From: Actinomycetales bacterium | GTDB taxonomy: Bacteria; Actinomycetota; Actinomycetes; Actinomycetales; Dermatophilaceae | Direction: 5' to 3' | Assembly (NCBI GenBank): GCA_016715285.1 | Contig: JADKAO010000001.1 | Span: forward strand, 620,001 to 684,000 | Length of the DNA stretch: 64,000 nt | Shown: one piece after another, positions 56,382 to 64,000 of the stretch | Layout of the letters: each line of letters starts with the position of its first letter | Numbering within the stretch: position 1 is the stretch's first letter | Notes under the pieces: generated by a model | Seen by the model: the letters and a program-made list of their open reading frames with translations, nothing else | Database searches by the model: none | Told to the model about the DNA's origin: nothing | Program-made: the position numbers and the translations under genes

Positions 56382-58627
56382 TCAGGCGTCGGTAGGAGCC
56401 TCGCCAGCGTCGTCCGCAGGCTTGTCGCCTTCGGCGATCACCGCAGCGAGCGAAAGCTTGCCGCGGGGGTCGATTTCCTTGAGCTCGACCTGGACCTTCT
56501 GGCCCACCTTGAGGACGTCGTCAACCGAGTCGATCCGCTTGCCACCGACGAGCTTGCGCACCTCGGAGATATGCAGCAGACCGTCCTTGCCCGGGAGCAA
56601 GGAGATGAACGCACCAAAGGTCGTCGTCTTGACGACGGTGCCCATGAAGCGCTCGCCGATCTCAGGCATCTGCGGGTTGGCGATCGCGTTGATCGCAGCG
56701 CGCGCAGCCTCGGCCGACGGGCCGTCGACGGCCCCGATGAAGACCGTGCCGTCGTCTTCGATCGAGATGTCGGCGCCGGTGTCGTCCTGGATCTGGTTGA
56801 TCATCTTGCCCTTGGGGCCGATGACCTCGCCGATCTTGTCGACCGGCACCTTGACCGTGATGATCCGCGGCGCGAACTCGCTCATCTCGTCAGGAGCGTC
56901 GATGGCCTCGCCCATGACGTCGAGAATGTGCAACCGGGCCTCACGGGCCTGCGTCAGCGCACTCGCGAGCACGGAGGCGGGGATGCCGTCGAGCTTGGTG
57001 TCGAGCTGGATCGCGGTGACGAACTCCCGCGTGCCAGCGACCTTGAAGTCCATGTCACCGAAGGCATCTTCGGCGCCGAGGATGTCGGTCAACGCGGCAT
57101 ACCGGGTCTCGCCGTCAACGGTGTCGGACACGAGGCCCATCGCAATGCCCGCGACCGCGGCGCGCAGCGGCACACCAGCGTTGAGCAGCGAGAGGGTCGA
57201 CGCACAGACCGAACCCATGGAAGTCGAGCCGTTGGAGCCGAGCGCCTCGGACACCTGACGGATCGCGTAGGGGAACTCCTCACGCGTCGGCAACACGGGC
57301 ATGAGCGCCCGCTCGGCGAGCGCGCCGTGGCCGATTTCGCGGCGCTTGGGCGACCCCACGCGGCCGGTCTCACCGGTCGAGAACGGCGGGAAGTTGTAGT
57401 TGTGCATGTAGCGCTTGCGCGTCACCGGCGACAACGTGTCGAGCTGCTGCTCCATCTTGAGCATGTTGAGCGTCGTGACACCCATGATCTGGGTCTCGCC
57501 GCGCTCGAAGATCGCCGAACCGTGCGTGCGAGGCAGGACCTCGACCTCGGCCGACAGAGCGCGAATGTCGCGCAGGCCACGGCCGTCGATGCGGACCGAG
57601 TCGCGCAGGATCCGCTGGCGGACCAGCTTCTTCTGCACCGAGCGGTATGCCGCCGACACTTCCTTCTGGCGGCCGGCGAACTGGCCCTCGGTCTCGCCGT
57701 CACCGACGAGCTTGGCGTGCAGCGCGGACTTGATCTCGTTGAGCTTCTCTTCGCGCTCCTGCTTGCCGGCGATGGTGAGCGCGGCGGCGGCCTCGTCCGC
57801 GATCTCGGCTTCGACCACGGCATACACGTCGTCCTGGTAGTCCAGGAAGCGGGGAACTCGATGGTCTCCTTGGCCGCGCGCGACGCGAGGTCGGCCTGCG
57901 CCTCGCAGAGGACGCGGATGAACTTCTTCGCGGCCTCAAGGCCCTCGGCGACGACCTCCTCGGTCGGTGCCTGCTGGCCCTGGTGCTTGACGAGGTCCCA
58001 CGTGGCGTCGGTGGCTTCGGCCTCGACCATCATGATCGCGACGTCGTCACCGACGATGCGCCCGGCAACGACCATGTCGAAGGTCGAGCGCTCGGCGTCG
58101 GAGAAGTTCGGGAAGGCCACCCAGTGACCGTCGATGCGCGACACGCGGACGCCACCGATCGGGCCGGAGAAGGGCAGGCCAGAGATTTGGGTGGACGCGC
58201 TCGCGGCGTTGATCGCGAGCACGTCGTACTGGTGGTCGGGGTTGAGGGAGTAGACCGTGATGACGATCTGGACCTCGTTGCGCAGGCCCTTGACGAAGGA
58301 CGGGCGCAGCGGACGGTCGATGAGGCGGCAGGTGAGGATCGCCTCGGTGCTCGGGCGGCCTTCGCGACGGAAGAACGAGCCCGGGATCTTGCCAATCGAA
58401 TACATCCGCTCTTCGACGTCAACCGTCAGCGGGAAGAAGTCAAACTGGTCCTTGGGGGTGCGCCCCGCGGTCGTCGTCGACATGATCATCGTGTCGTCGT
58501 CCAAGTAGGCGACGACAGCGCCATCGGCCTGCTTGGCCAGGCGTCCGGTCTCGAACCGGACGGTGCGGGTGCCGAACGATCCGTTGTCGATCGTGGCAAC
58601 CGCTGCAGTGATTTCTGGACCCTCCAT
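56382..58627 (-). CDS. pnp: Polyribonucleotide nucleotidyltransferase, one-base frameshift
   Basis: About 748 residues when repaired, from ATG 58627 (MEGPEITAAVATIDNG). RNase PH domain 1 (DDTMIMSTTTAGRTPKDQFDF), helical linker, RNase PH domain 2 (RTHGSAIFERGETQIM; GSNGSTSMGSVCASTLSLL), KH domain (IGEVIGPKGKMINQIQ) and S1 domain (GTVVKTTTFGAFISLLPG). It degrades RNA phosphorolytically. Near 57850 one base is missing: the frame ends FPASWTTRT, while the neighbouring frame resumes DYQDDVYAVVEAEIADEA. The gap falls in TTCCCCGC and is very probably a sequencing error, since PNPase is widely conserved. Downstream of rpsO, as usual. Confidence 0.92.
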
Positions 58628-58740
58628 GGGCCCTCCATTTCTTGTCAATTCCGTCACCGGGTGCATCGTCGTTGTGCACCGGCCTTTCCTTCGTGAGTGA
58701 CTTCCTCCGCTAGATCTCTCGTGGAGTCGCCCGCTCATGC

Positions 58741-58783
58741 GAAGAGGCGGCCCCCGCGAGAATCCGCGGTGACCGCCTGCTTC
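58741..58783 (-). terminator. Compound hairpin between rpsO and pnp
   Basis: GAAGAGGCGG (58741-58750) can pair imperfectly with CCGCCTGCTTC (58773-58783). An inner stem CCGCG/CGCGG sits at about 58753-58769. It lies 8 bases after the rpsO stop and inside the rpsO-pnp spacer, where RNase cleavage and PNPase autocontrol are known in other bacteria. Confidence 0.5.
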
Positions 58784-58790
58784 GTCGTCT

Positions 58791-59060
58791 TTATCGGCGC
58801 AGCCCCAAACGCTTGATCAGCGCACGGTAGCGCTCGATGTCGGTGGCCTCGAGGTAGCGCAGCATGCGCTTGCGGCGGCCAACCAACAACAGCAGCCCAC
58901 GGCGGCTGTGGTGGTCGTGCTTGTGGGTGCGGGAGTGCTCGGTGAGGTCCTGGATGCGCTTGGTCATCATCGCGATCTGGACTTCCGGGGAGCCGGTGTC
59001 GCCGTCTTTGGTGCCGTACTCGGCCATGATGGATTGCTTCGTGTCTTTGTCCAGCGGCAT
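58791..59060 (-). CDS. rpsO: 30S ribosomal protein S15
   Basis: 89 residues, the normal length. MPLDKDTKQSIMAEYGTKDG leads, then DTGSPEVQIAMMTKRIQDLTEH, then SRRGLLLLVGRRKRMLRYL, the 16S rRNA-binding signature, and a final ERYRALIKRLGLRR. S15 nucleates folding of the central domain of 16S rRNA. Followed by pnp on the same strand. The 285-base gap upstream holds its promoter and, facing the other way, that of the WS/DGAT gene. Confidence 0.97.
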   Translation of the reverse strand: MPLDKDTKQSIMAEYGTKDGDTGSPEVQIAMMTKRIQDLTEHSRTHKHDHHSRRGLLLLVGRRKRMLRYLEATDIERYRALIKRLGLRR

Positions 59061-59235
59061 GGGCTAGCCGTCTCCTTCGTGGTGTGTTGCGCGGTGCGCC
59101 AGGGCAGGTCCACCTGGGCTCTCTCGATCCGCGGCCGGTTTCACGGCAAGGATCAGATTACCAGTGGCAGCAGGGGTCGGATGACACCCACGGACGCTGC
59201 GCGATTCTGGCGATTCGGGACGGTAGGCCTACTAA

Positions 59236-59247
59236 TACCGACCGGTA
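59236..59247. promoter_or_regulatory. Palindromic operator candidate upstream of the WS/DGAT gene
   Basis: TACCGACCGGTA has 5-bp inverted arms with a 2-base centre. It is adjacent to a 10-bp palindrome GTAGGCCTAC (59223-59232). The pair lies 99-123 bases upstream of the WS/DGAT start. Sites of the CTACCGACCGGTAG type are typical of TetR-family repressors of lipid metabolism. No regulator gene is adjacent. Confidence 0.4.
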
Positions 59248-59288
59248 GGTCAGATACTTCGGTTCAAGAGCGAGACAGACGCACCACC

Positions 59289-59311
59289 GTATGCCGTGCG
59301 ACCCGGCATAC
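59289..59311. repeat. Facing pair of GTATGCCG copies upstream of WS/DGAT
   Basis: GTATGCCG (59289-59296) and CGGCATAC (59304-59311) face each other across TGCGACC, 35 bases before the WS/DGAT start. This pair is not at a gene end, unlike the pnp and ugpB hairpins. It would form a stem in the leader RNA. Confidence 0.6.
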
Positions 59312-59345
59312 CGGGCGTGGAGACGAGTTCGGAGAGAAGGCGACG

Positions 59346-60868
59346 ATGCAACACGTGACCGGCTTGGACCAGATGTTCCTGAGCTACGACACGATGACGA
59401 CCAATGGCAACATCGGCGGCATCGCGATCTTCGACGACGACGGCAAGGGCGGCCCGAAAGCTGAGCCGGGTGCCCGGCTCGCCTGGTTGCGCCAGCGGGT
59501 CACCGATCGCCTCCCGACCCTGCCCCCCTTGCGCTGGCGACTCGCACCCTTCGCCATGGACACGTTCTGGGTCGAGTCCACGGTTGACGTCGACTACCAC
59601 GTCGTCCACGTGCAACTCCAAGAGCCCGGCGACGAGAAGATGCTCCTGACGTATCTCAAGCGGATCATGGGCGTCCACCTGGACCGCACCCGTCCCATGT
59701 GGCGCCTCTACCTCATCGAGGGACTCCCCAACGGCCAATACGCCTACCTCTTCAAGGTCCACCACGGTCTGGCCGACGGGAGCGCGATGTGGGAGATCCT
59801 CGACCACCTCGCTGACCACCCGGTGACCAACCCCGAGGTGTCGGAGGTCGCCCCGAAGGCCCGGCCGAGATCCTCGCCGGCGGCATGAAGAACTACCTCG
59901 ACAAGCCCATGGCCCTCGCCGCCCTGCAAGCCAACATCGGCAAGTGGCTCGCCGAGCGGGTCGCCGAGGAAGAGGTCGGCGCGATCCCGGCCATGATGGC
60001 CCGGCTCATCCCTGGCGAGATGGCGCTGCCCTTCGTCGCCTTCGCCAACGCGATCCGCAACCAGCGCGTCCCAGAGATCGCCTCCCAGCGTCCGGTCCTG
60101 GTCCCCCCGCCGAGCCCCTTCAACGGCACGACCACCCGCAATGTCGAGATCGCCCTCGTGGACTTCGCCCTCGAGGACCTCCGCCGCGCCGGCAAGGCCG
60201 CCGGTGGCACGATCAACGACGCCGTGCTCGCGATCACCGCGGGTGCGTTGCGGACCTACATGGAGCGCCACGGCATCAACACGTCGCTCCCGCTGCTGGC
60301 CTCGGCCCCGGTCTCCTGGCGCACCGGCACCGAAAAGGAGCGCTGGGCCAACCAGATCTGGATGCTCTTCCTTCAGCTGCCGACCCACATCACCGACCCG
60401 GTTGAACGGCTGCACTGGGCGCACAAGTCCGCGACCCTCGCCAAAGACAACTGGGACCGGATGCCGTTGCACATGCTCCGCGAGGCCAGCGCCCTCATGC
60501 CCGGAGCGATGATGGCGTCGATGGGGCCCATGATGGCCGGGATGCCCGCCGAAATGATGCCGGCGATCTACAACGTCGCGGTGTCCAACGTCAAGGGTCC
60601 GCGCGAGCGGCCGGAGTTCGGCGGCAACCCCATGGCGCGCTACTTCGTCTTCGGCTTCCTCGCGCCGACCACGGGTCTGCTGGTGGGTGGGCAGAGCCTC
60701 GGGGACCGGATGATCTTCTCGCTCACGGCGTGCCGCGACATCGTCAAGCACCTCGACACCCTGCCCAAGCTCTTCCACGACAGCCTCGCGGAGTTGCTCA
60801 AGGCGACCAATTCCGCACCCGCGGACTCCGCCAAGGCATCGAAGGCGGCGACCCCAGCAAAGGCCTAG
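59346..60868 (+). CDS. WS/DGAT-family acyltransferase, one-base frameshift
   Basis: About 507 residues when repaired. Wax ester synthase/diacylglycerol acyltransferase that makes storage lipids from acyl-CoA. The start is MQHVTGLDQMFLSYDT. The catalytic motif is HHGLADG (139-145), and RWRLAPFAMDTFWVE precedes it. The C-terminal half has TINDAVLAITAGALRTYMER, the NVAVSNVKGPRERP region (PLW-like block) and an Ala/Lys tail. At about 59850 one base is lost: the first frame ends RPRSSPAA, while the next resumes GPAEILAGGMKNYLDKPMAL. The break lies in a short spacer between two well-preserved halves, so an error is more likely than a true split. No partner gene nearby; a strong hairpin follows. Confidence 0.88.
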
Positions 60869-60892
60869 TCCCAGCAGCCCTAGCACTGACCA

Positions 60893-60925
60893 GCGGGCTG
60901 GTTTCCTCCGTGGAAACCGGCCCGC
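60893..60925 (+). terminator. 14-bp terminator hairpin after WS/DGAT
   Basis: GCGGGCTGGTTTCC (60893-60906) pairs with GGAAACCGGCCCGC (60912-60925), with one T-G wobble and a TCCGT loop. It lies 24 bases after the WS/DGAT stop. Confidence 0.8.
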
Positions 60926-61012
60926 AGCCATGCAGCGAGCCCGATTTCGCGTCGCATCTTCCGTCGTCCGCGCGCCTGCCTACACTCAGCGCAATACGAA
61001 GGGAGGGCAGCC

Positions 61013-61450
61013 ATGGACCGTGTGACGTCCGTCCGCGCCATTGCGACCAGGTATGCCGCCCGCCGCGGCCCGCTCCTGCCGATCCTGCACGCCGTGCAAT
61101 CCGAGCATGGGTCGATCACCCGCCCCGACGTGGTCGCCATCGCCGACGTCCTCAACATCTCGATCGCGGACGTCCACGGTGTCGTGAGCTTCTACTCCGA
61201 CTTCCGCAGCACTCCCCCACCTGCTCACACGATCGAGGTATGCCGTGCCGAGGCCTGCCAGTCGGTCGGCGGCCAGGCCCTGCATGACGAGATTGTGGCC
61301 CGATTTGCCGACAGCTCCGACGTGCAGGTGCGCGAGGTGTTTTGTCTCGGCAACTGCGCGCTCGGCCCGTCAGGGACGATCGACGGCCGCCTCTGTGGGC
61401 GGTTGTCGACCGATCGCATCGCCGCGCTGACCGAAGGCTGGTCGGCATGA
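61013..61450 (+). CDS. fdsG: Formate dehydrogenase gamma subunit, NuoE-like
   Basis: 145 residues. Thioredoxin-like 2Fe-2S protein related to NuoE. The four ligands lie in EVCRAEACQSVGGQAL and EVFCLGNCALGPSG. The N-terminal helix bundle has LLPILHAVQSEHGSITRPD and VHGVVSFYSDFR, as in NuoE/FdsG. It forms the diaphorase part with the next protein, passing electrons between formate oxidation and NAD. An AAGGGAGG Shine-Dalgarno precedes ATG 61013. The stop overlaps the next start by 4 bases. Confidence 0.88.
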   Translation: MDRVTSVRAIATRYAARRGPLLPILHAVQSEHGSITRPDVVAIADVLNISIADVHGVVSFYSDFRSTPPPAHTIEVCRAEACQSVGGQALHDEIVARFADSSDVQVREVFCLGNCALGPSGTIDGRLCGRLSTDRIAALTEGWSA

Positions 61451-62979
61451 CGCGGGTCTACGTGCCGTGCGACGCAGCTGCGCTCTCGATGGGAGCCGAC
61501 GAGGTCGCTGCCGCATTCGCCGCCCTTCCACAGATTGAGGTGGTCCGCACGGGCAGCCGGGGTCTGCTCTGGGCGGAGCCACTTGTCGAACTCGACTCTC
61601 CCGCCGGTCGGATCGCCTTCGCCAATGTCACCCCAACCGACGCACAGTCAAACGTCGCGCTGGGAGCCGGGCACCCGGCATACCTCGGGGTGGTGGCCGA
61701 GCACCCGTGGCTGGCCCGCCAGCAGCGGGTGACGACCACCCGACTCGGCGTCGTCGACCCTTGCAGCGCAACCGATTACGAGGCCCATGGTGGGTGGGTC
61801 GGGCTCCGGCGCGCGCTCTCGATGACACCCGGCGAGGTCATCGAGGCGGTCCTCGAGTCGGGGCTGCGCGGTCGCGGTGGCGCGGGCTTCCCGACCGCGA
61901 TCAAGTGGCGCACGGTCGCGGGCGCGCCAGGGCCGCTGAAGTTCGTCTGCGCCAACGCCGACGAGGGCGATTCGGGCACTTTCGCCGACCGGATGCTCAT
62001 GGAGGGCGACCCCTTCTCCACGATCGAGGGCATGCTCATCGCGGCGTATGCCGTGGGCGCCTCCGAGGGTTTCGTCTACATCCGCTCGGAATATCCGCAC
62101 GCGGTCCACGCCATGAGCCGTGCTGTTGACGTGGCACGCGAGGCTGGCTTCCTGGGTCGCGACATCCTCGGCTCGGGGCTCGATTTTGACCTCGAGATCC
62201 GCGTGGGAGCCGGTGCGTATATCTGCGGCGAGGAGACCTCGATGCTGAACAGTATCGAGGGTCGCCGCGCGGAGGTCCGCTCGAAGCCACCGATCCCTGC
62301 CCTGAGCGGCCTGTTTGGTTTGCCAACGGTGGTCAACAATCTGCTCACGCTCGCCACCGTGCCGGGCATTCTCGCCGACGGACCTGAGGCGTATGCCGCC
62401 CTTGGCACCGAACGCTCCCGGGGCACGCAGCTGTTCCAACTCGCCGGCAATGTCGCGCGGGGTGGGCTGATCGAGACCGGTTTTGGTGTCACCCTGCGCG
62501 AGCTCGTCGAGGACTACGGCGGGGGGACGCTCTCGGGGCGCCCCGTTCGCGCGGTCCAGGTCGGCGGCCCCCTGGGGGCGTATGTGCCGGCGAGCCAGCT
62601 CGATATCGCGCTGGACTACGAGACGATGGCCGAGGCGGGTTTCATGCTCGGGCACGGCGGGATCGTCGTCTTTGACGACACGGTGGATATGGCGCGACAG
62701 GCGCGGTTTGCGATGGAGTTCTGCGCCAAAGAGTCGTGCGGCAAGTGCACGCCCTGCCGGCTGGGCTCCCAGCGGGGCGTCGAGACCATCGAGCACGTCA
62801 TGGCGGGGCGCGATGTCTCGTCGAATCTCGTTCTGCTGCAAGACTTGTGCACGACGATGACGAAGGGTTCGCTCTGTGCGATGGGCGGGTTGACGCCCCT
62901 GCCGGTGCGCAGCGCGCTCACGCATTTCCCCGAGGACTTCACCGCCGCCGCAGCCAACGGACGAGGGGCCGGGTCATGA
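61447..62979 (+). CDS. fdsB: Formate dehydrogenase beta subunit, NuoF-like
   Basis: 510 residues. NADH/FMN-binding diaphorase subunit. The first ~110 residues are a ferredoxin-like extension typical of FdsB. The NuoF core has GLRGRGGAGFPTAIKW (NADH/FMN site), CANADEGDSGTFADRML, ICGEETSMLNSIEG and the 4Fe-4S ligand cluster ESCGKCTPCRLGS. It reduces NAD with electrons from the molybdenum subunit. ATG 61447 and its stop overlap both neighbours, so the operon is tightly coupled. Confidence 0.9.
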   Translation: MTRVYVPCDAAALSMGADEVAAAFAALPQIEVVRTGSRGLLWAEPLVELDSPAGRIAFANVTPTDAQSNVALGAGHPAYLGVVAEHPWLARQQRVTTTRLGVVDPCSATDYEAHGGWVGLRRALSMTPGEVIEAVLESGLRGRGGAGFPTAIKWRTVAGAPGPLKFVCANADEGDSGTFADRMLMEGDPFSTIEGMLIAAYAVGASEGFVYIRSEYPHAVHAMSRAVDVAREAGFLGRDILGSGLDFDLEIRVGAGAYICGEETSMLNSIEGRRAEVRSKPPIPALSGLFGLPTVVNNLLTLATVPGILADGPEAYAALGTERSRGTQLFQLAGNVARGGLIETGFGVTLRELVEDYGGGTLSGRPVRAVQVGGPLGAYVPASQLDIALDYETMAEAGFMLGHGGIVVFDDTVDMARQARFAMEFCAKESCGKCTPCRLGSQRGVETIEHVMAGRDVSSNLVLLQDLCTTMTKGSLCAMGGLTPLPVRSALTHFPEDFTAAAANGRGAGS

Positions 62980-64000
62980 CGATTGCAGCCGAACGTGACT
63001 GGGGCACACCGGAAGTCGACCTGGCTGCGGGTGCCAGCCCCGTGACGGTGAGCATTGACGGCATACCTGTCGAGGTTCCGGTGGGCACCTCTGTCTTGCG
63101 CGCGGCAGCAGCGGCGGGGGTCGCGATCCCGCGCGCCTGCGCCACGGAATCGCTTGCGGCATACGGGTCGTGCCGCCTGTGCCTGGTCGAGGTCGAAGGC
63201 GGCCGCGGCATCCCCGCGTCGTGCACAACTCCGTGCGCTGACGGGATGGTCGTGCGCACCGACACCGAGCAGGTGCGGGAAGTGCGGCGAGGGGTCATGG
63301 AGCTCTACCTCTCCGACCACCCAAGCGAGTGCGTGGGGTGCGCCAACGGCACGTGCGAGATCGCGCGCCTCGCCGCCCAGATCGGCCCTCCCGGGGGGGG
63401 GGGGTCGACAAGCCGGTATGCCGCGCCTGGTCCAGTCCCAGGGCGACGTGCCATGCGACGACACCAACCCCGTATTTCACCTTTGACCCGGCCGCGTGCA
63501 TTGTCTGCTCGCGGTGCGTGCGGGCCTGCGGCGAGGTGCAGGGGACGTTTGCGCTGACCATCGCGGGCCGTGGGATCGAGTCGGCCGTGTCCGCGGGGGG
63601 CACGGATTTCCTTGCCTCCGAGTGTGTTTCGTGCGGCGCCTGCGTGCAGGCGTGCCCGACCTCAGCGCTCACCGAGAAAGCGCTGCTTGCTCTTGGCCCC
63701 GCGACCCGCAGCGTCGACACCACGTGTGCCTATTGCGGGGTCGGTTGCTCGTTCCGGGCCGAAGTGCAGGGCGAAGGGGACGCGACCGAGGTGGTGCGGA
63801 TGCTGCCCTTGCGTGCCGGCGGGGCCAACGAGGGCCACTCGTGTGTCAAGGGACGCTTTGCCGTCGGCTACGCCAGCCACCCTGATCGACAACTGCACCC
63901 CATGGTCCGCGACCACATCGACGACCCGTGGCAGGTGGTGCCCTGGGAGGAGGCGATTGGTCGGGTCGCCGACCGCTTCCGGGCGCTGCAGGCGGCATAC
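62976..64000 (+). CDS. fdsA: Formate dehydrogenase alpha (molybdopterin) subunit, N-terminal part, two frameshifts
   Basis: Runs off the right edge. The N-terminal 2Fe-2S domain (ACATESLAAYGSCRLCLVEV) is followed by a ligand segment (HPSECVGCANGTCEIA). After a shift at a 12-G tract (63393-63404), the frame gives MPRLVQSQGDVPCDDTNP. After a second shift at CCCC (63470-63473), YFTFDPAACIVCSRCVRACG begins two 4Fe-4S clusters (second: CVSCGACVQACP). TTCAYCGVGCSFRAEV then starts the molybdopterin domain. This layout matches FdsA/FdhA of NAD-dependent formate dehydrogenases, which oxidise formate to CO2 and may work in reverse. The shifts look like sequencing errors. The catalytic (seleno)cysteine lies beyond the window. 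Confidence 0.85.
63393..63404. other. 12-G tract breaking fdsA, probable artefact
   Basis: Twelve G in a row inside fdsA where the 2Fe-2S domain should continue into the ferredoxin domain. The same kind of tract breaks the ZIP-like gene at 7559-7596. Confidence 0.55.

Noticed and set aside
59346..60868. WS/DGAT as two separate genes
   Set aside because: The two parts are the two halves of one known fold, and the second has no ribosome-binding site of its own.

Overview
The window is high-GC DNA from an actinobacterium. The gene order hisI-trpE-(trp membrane protein)-HGxxPAAW-DUF2752-trpCBA-lgt-gltBD-pyk-pdtaR-polA-rpsA-coaE-uvrB is the actinobacterial core arrangement also known from Mycobacterium tuberculosis. 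An IdeR/DtxR-type iron box, zinc-ribbon MscL, the CoaE-GrpB fusion and a WS/DGAT acyltransferase agree with this. The overall style suggests Micrococcales (Intrasporangiaceae/Dermatophilaceae-like), but that is an inference.

Layout. 1-10.2 kb: tail of an MmcQ/YjbR protein, terC, an EamA/RhtA-like exporter, an iron-regulated feoABC operon, uvrB, a badly broken ZIP-like transporter, an alpha/beta hydrolase, coaE-grpB and mscL. 10.2-19.1 kb: a sphingosine-phosphate-lyase-like enzyme overlapping an FGGY kinase, then a ugp-type glycerophosphodiester/glycerol-3-phosphate uptake operon (ugpA-E-B-C plus a phosphodiesterase) and a GNAT enzyme. 19.2-31.5 kb: rpsA, a secreted repeat protein with a membrane partner, a methyltransferase-flippase pair, polA, a thioesterase, a GNAT, a DUF554 protein and the ANTAR regulator pdtaR. 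31.5-41.5 kb: tRNA-Leu(CAA), pyk, gltBD, lgt, and a DsbA-like/MauE-like pair. 41.5-49.6 kb: trpABC, DUF2752, three genes with DUF4190 or RDD domains inserted in the cluster, the trp-associated membrane proteins, trpE and hisI. 49.7-56.2 kb: fused pabBC, a heterodimeric ABC exporter and a lipoprotein. 56.3-64 kb: pnp, rpsO, a WS/DGAT enzyme and the start of a three-gene NAD-linked formate dehydrogenase operon that runs off the edge.

The strongest unexplained signal is a short non-palindromic word, GTATGCCG. I count about 82 exact copies on both strands (roughly 1.3 per kb), against about 2 expected for this composition. It falls in all reading frames, is about threefold denser between genes, and in five places two copies face each other. 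Two of those pairs form nearly ideal terminator-type hairpins, after pnp and between ugpB and ugpC. Density, directionality and use in terminators match the DNA uptake sequences of Neisseria and Haemophilus. I know of no such element described in Actinobacteria.

The sequence quality is uneven. Single-base frameshifts in G/C runs interrupt pnp, trpE, the WS/DGAT gene, feoC and fdhA, and two poly-G tracts look artificial. I read these as sequencing errors rather than pseudogenes, because the protein resumes intact in another frame. There are no insertion sequences, prophage genes or CRISPR arrays, and no gene-free stretch over 300 bases.
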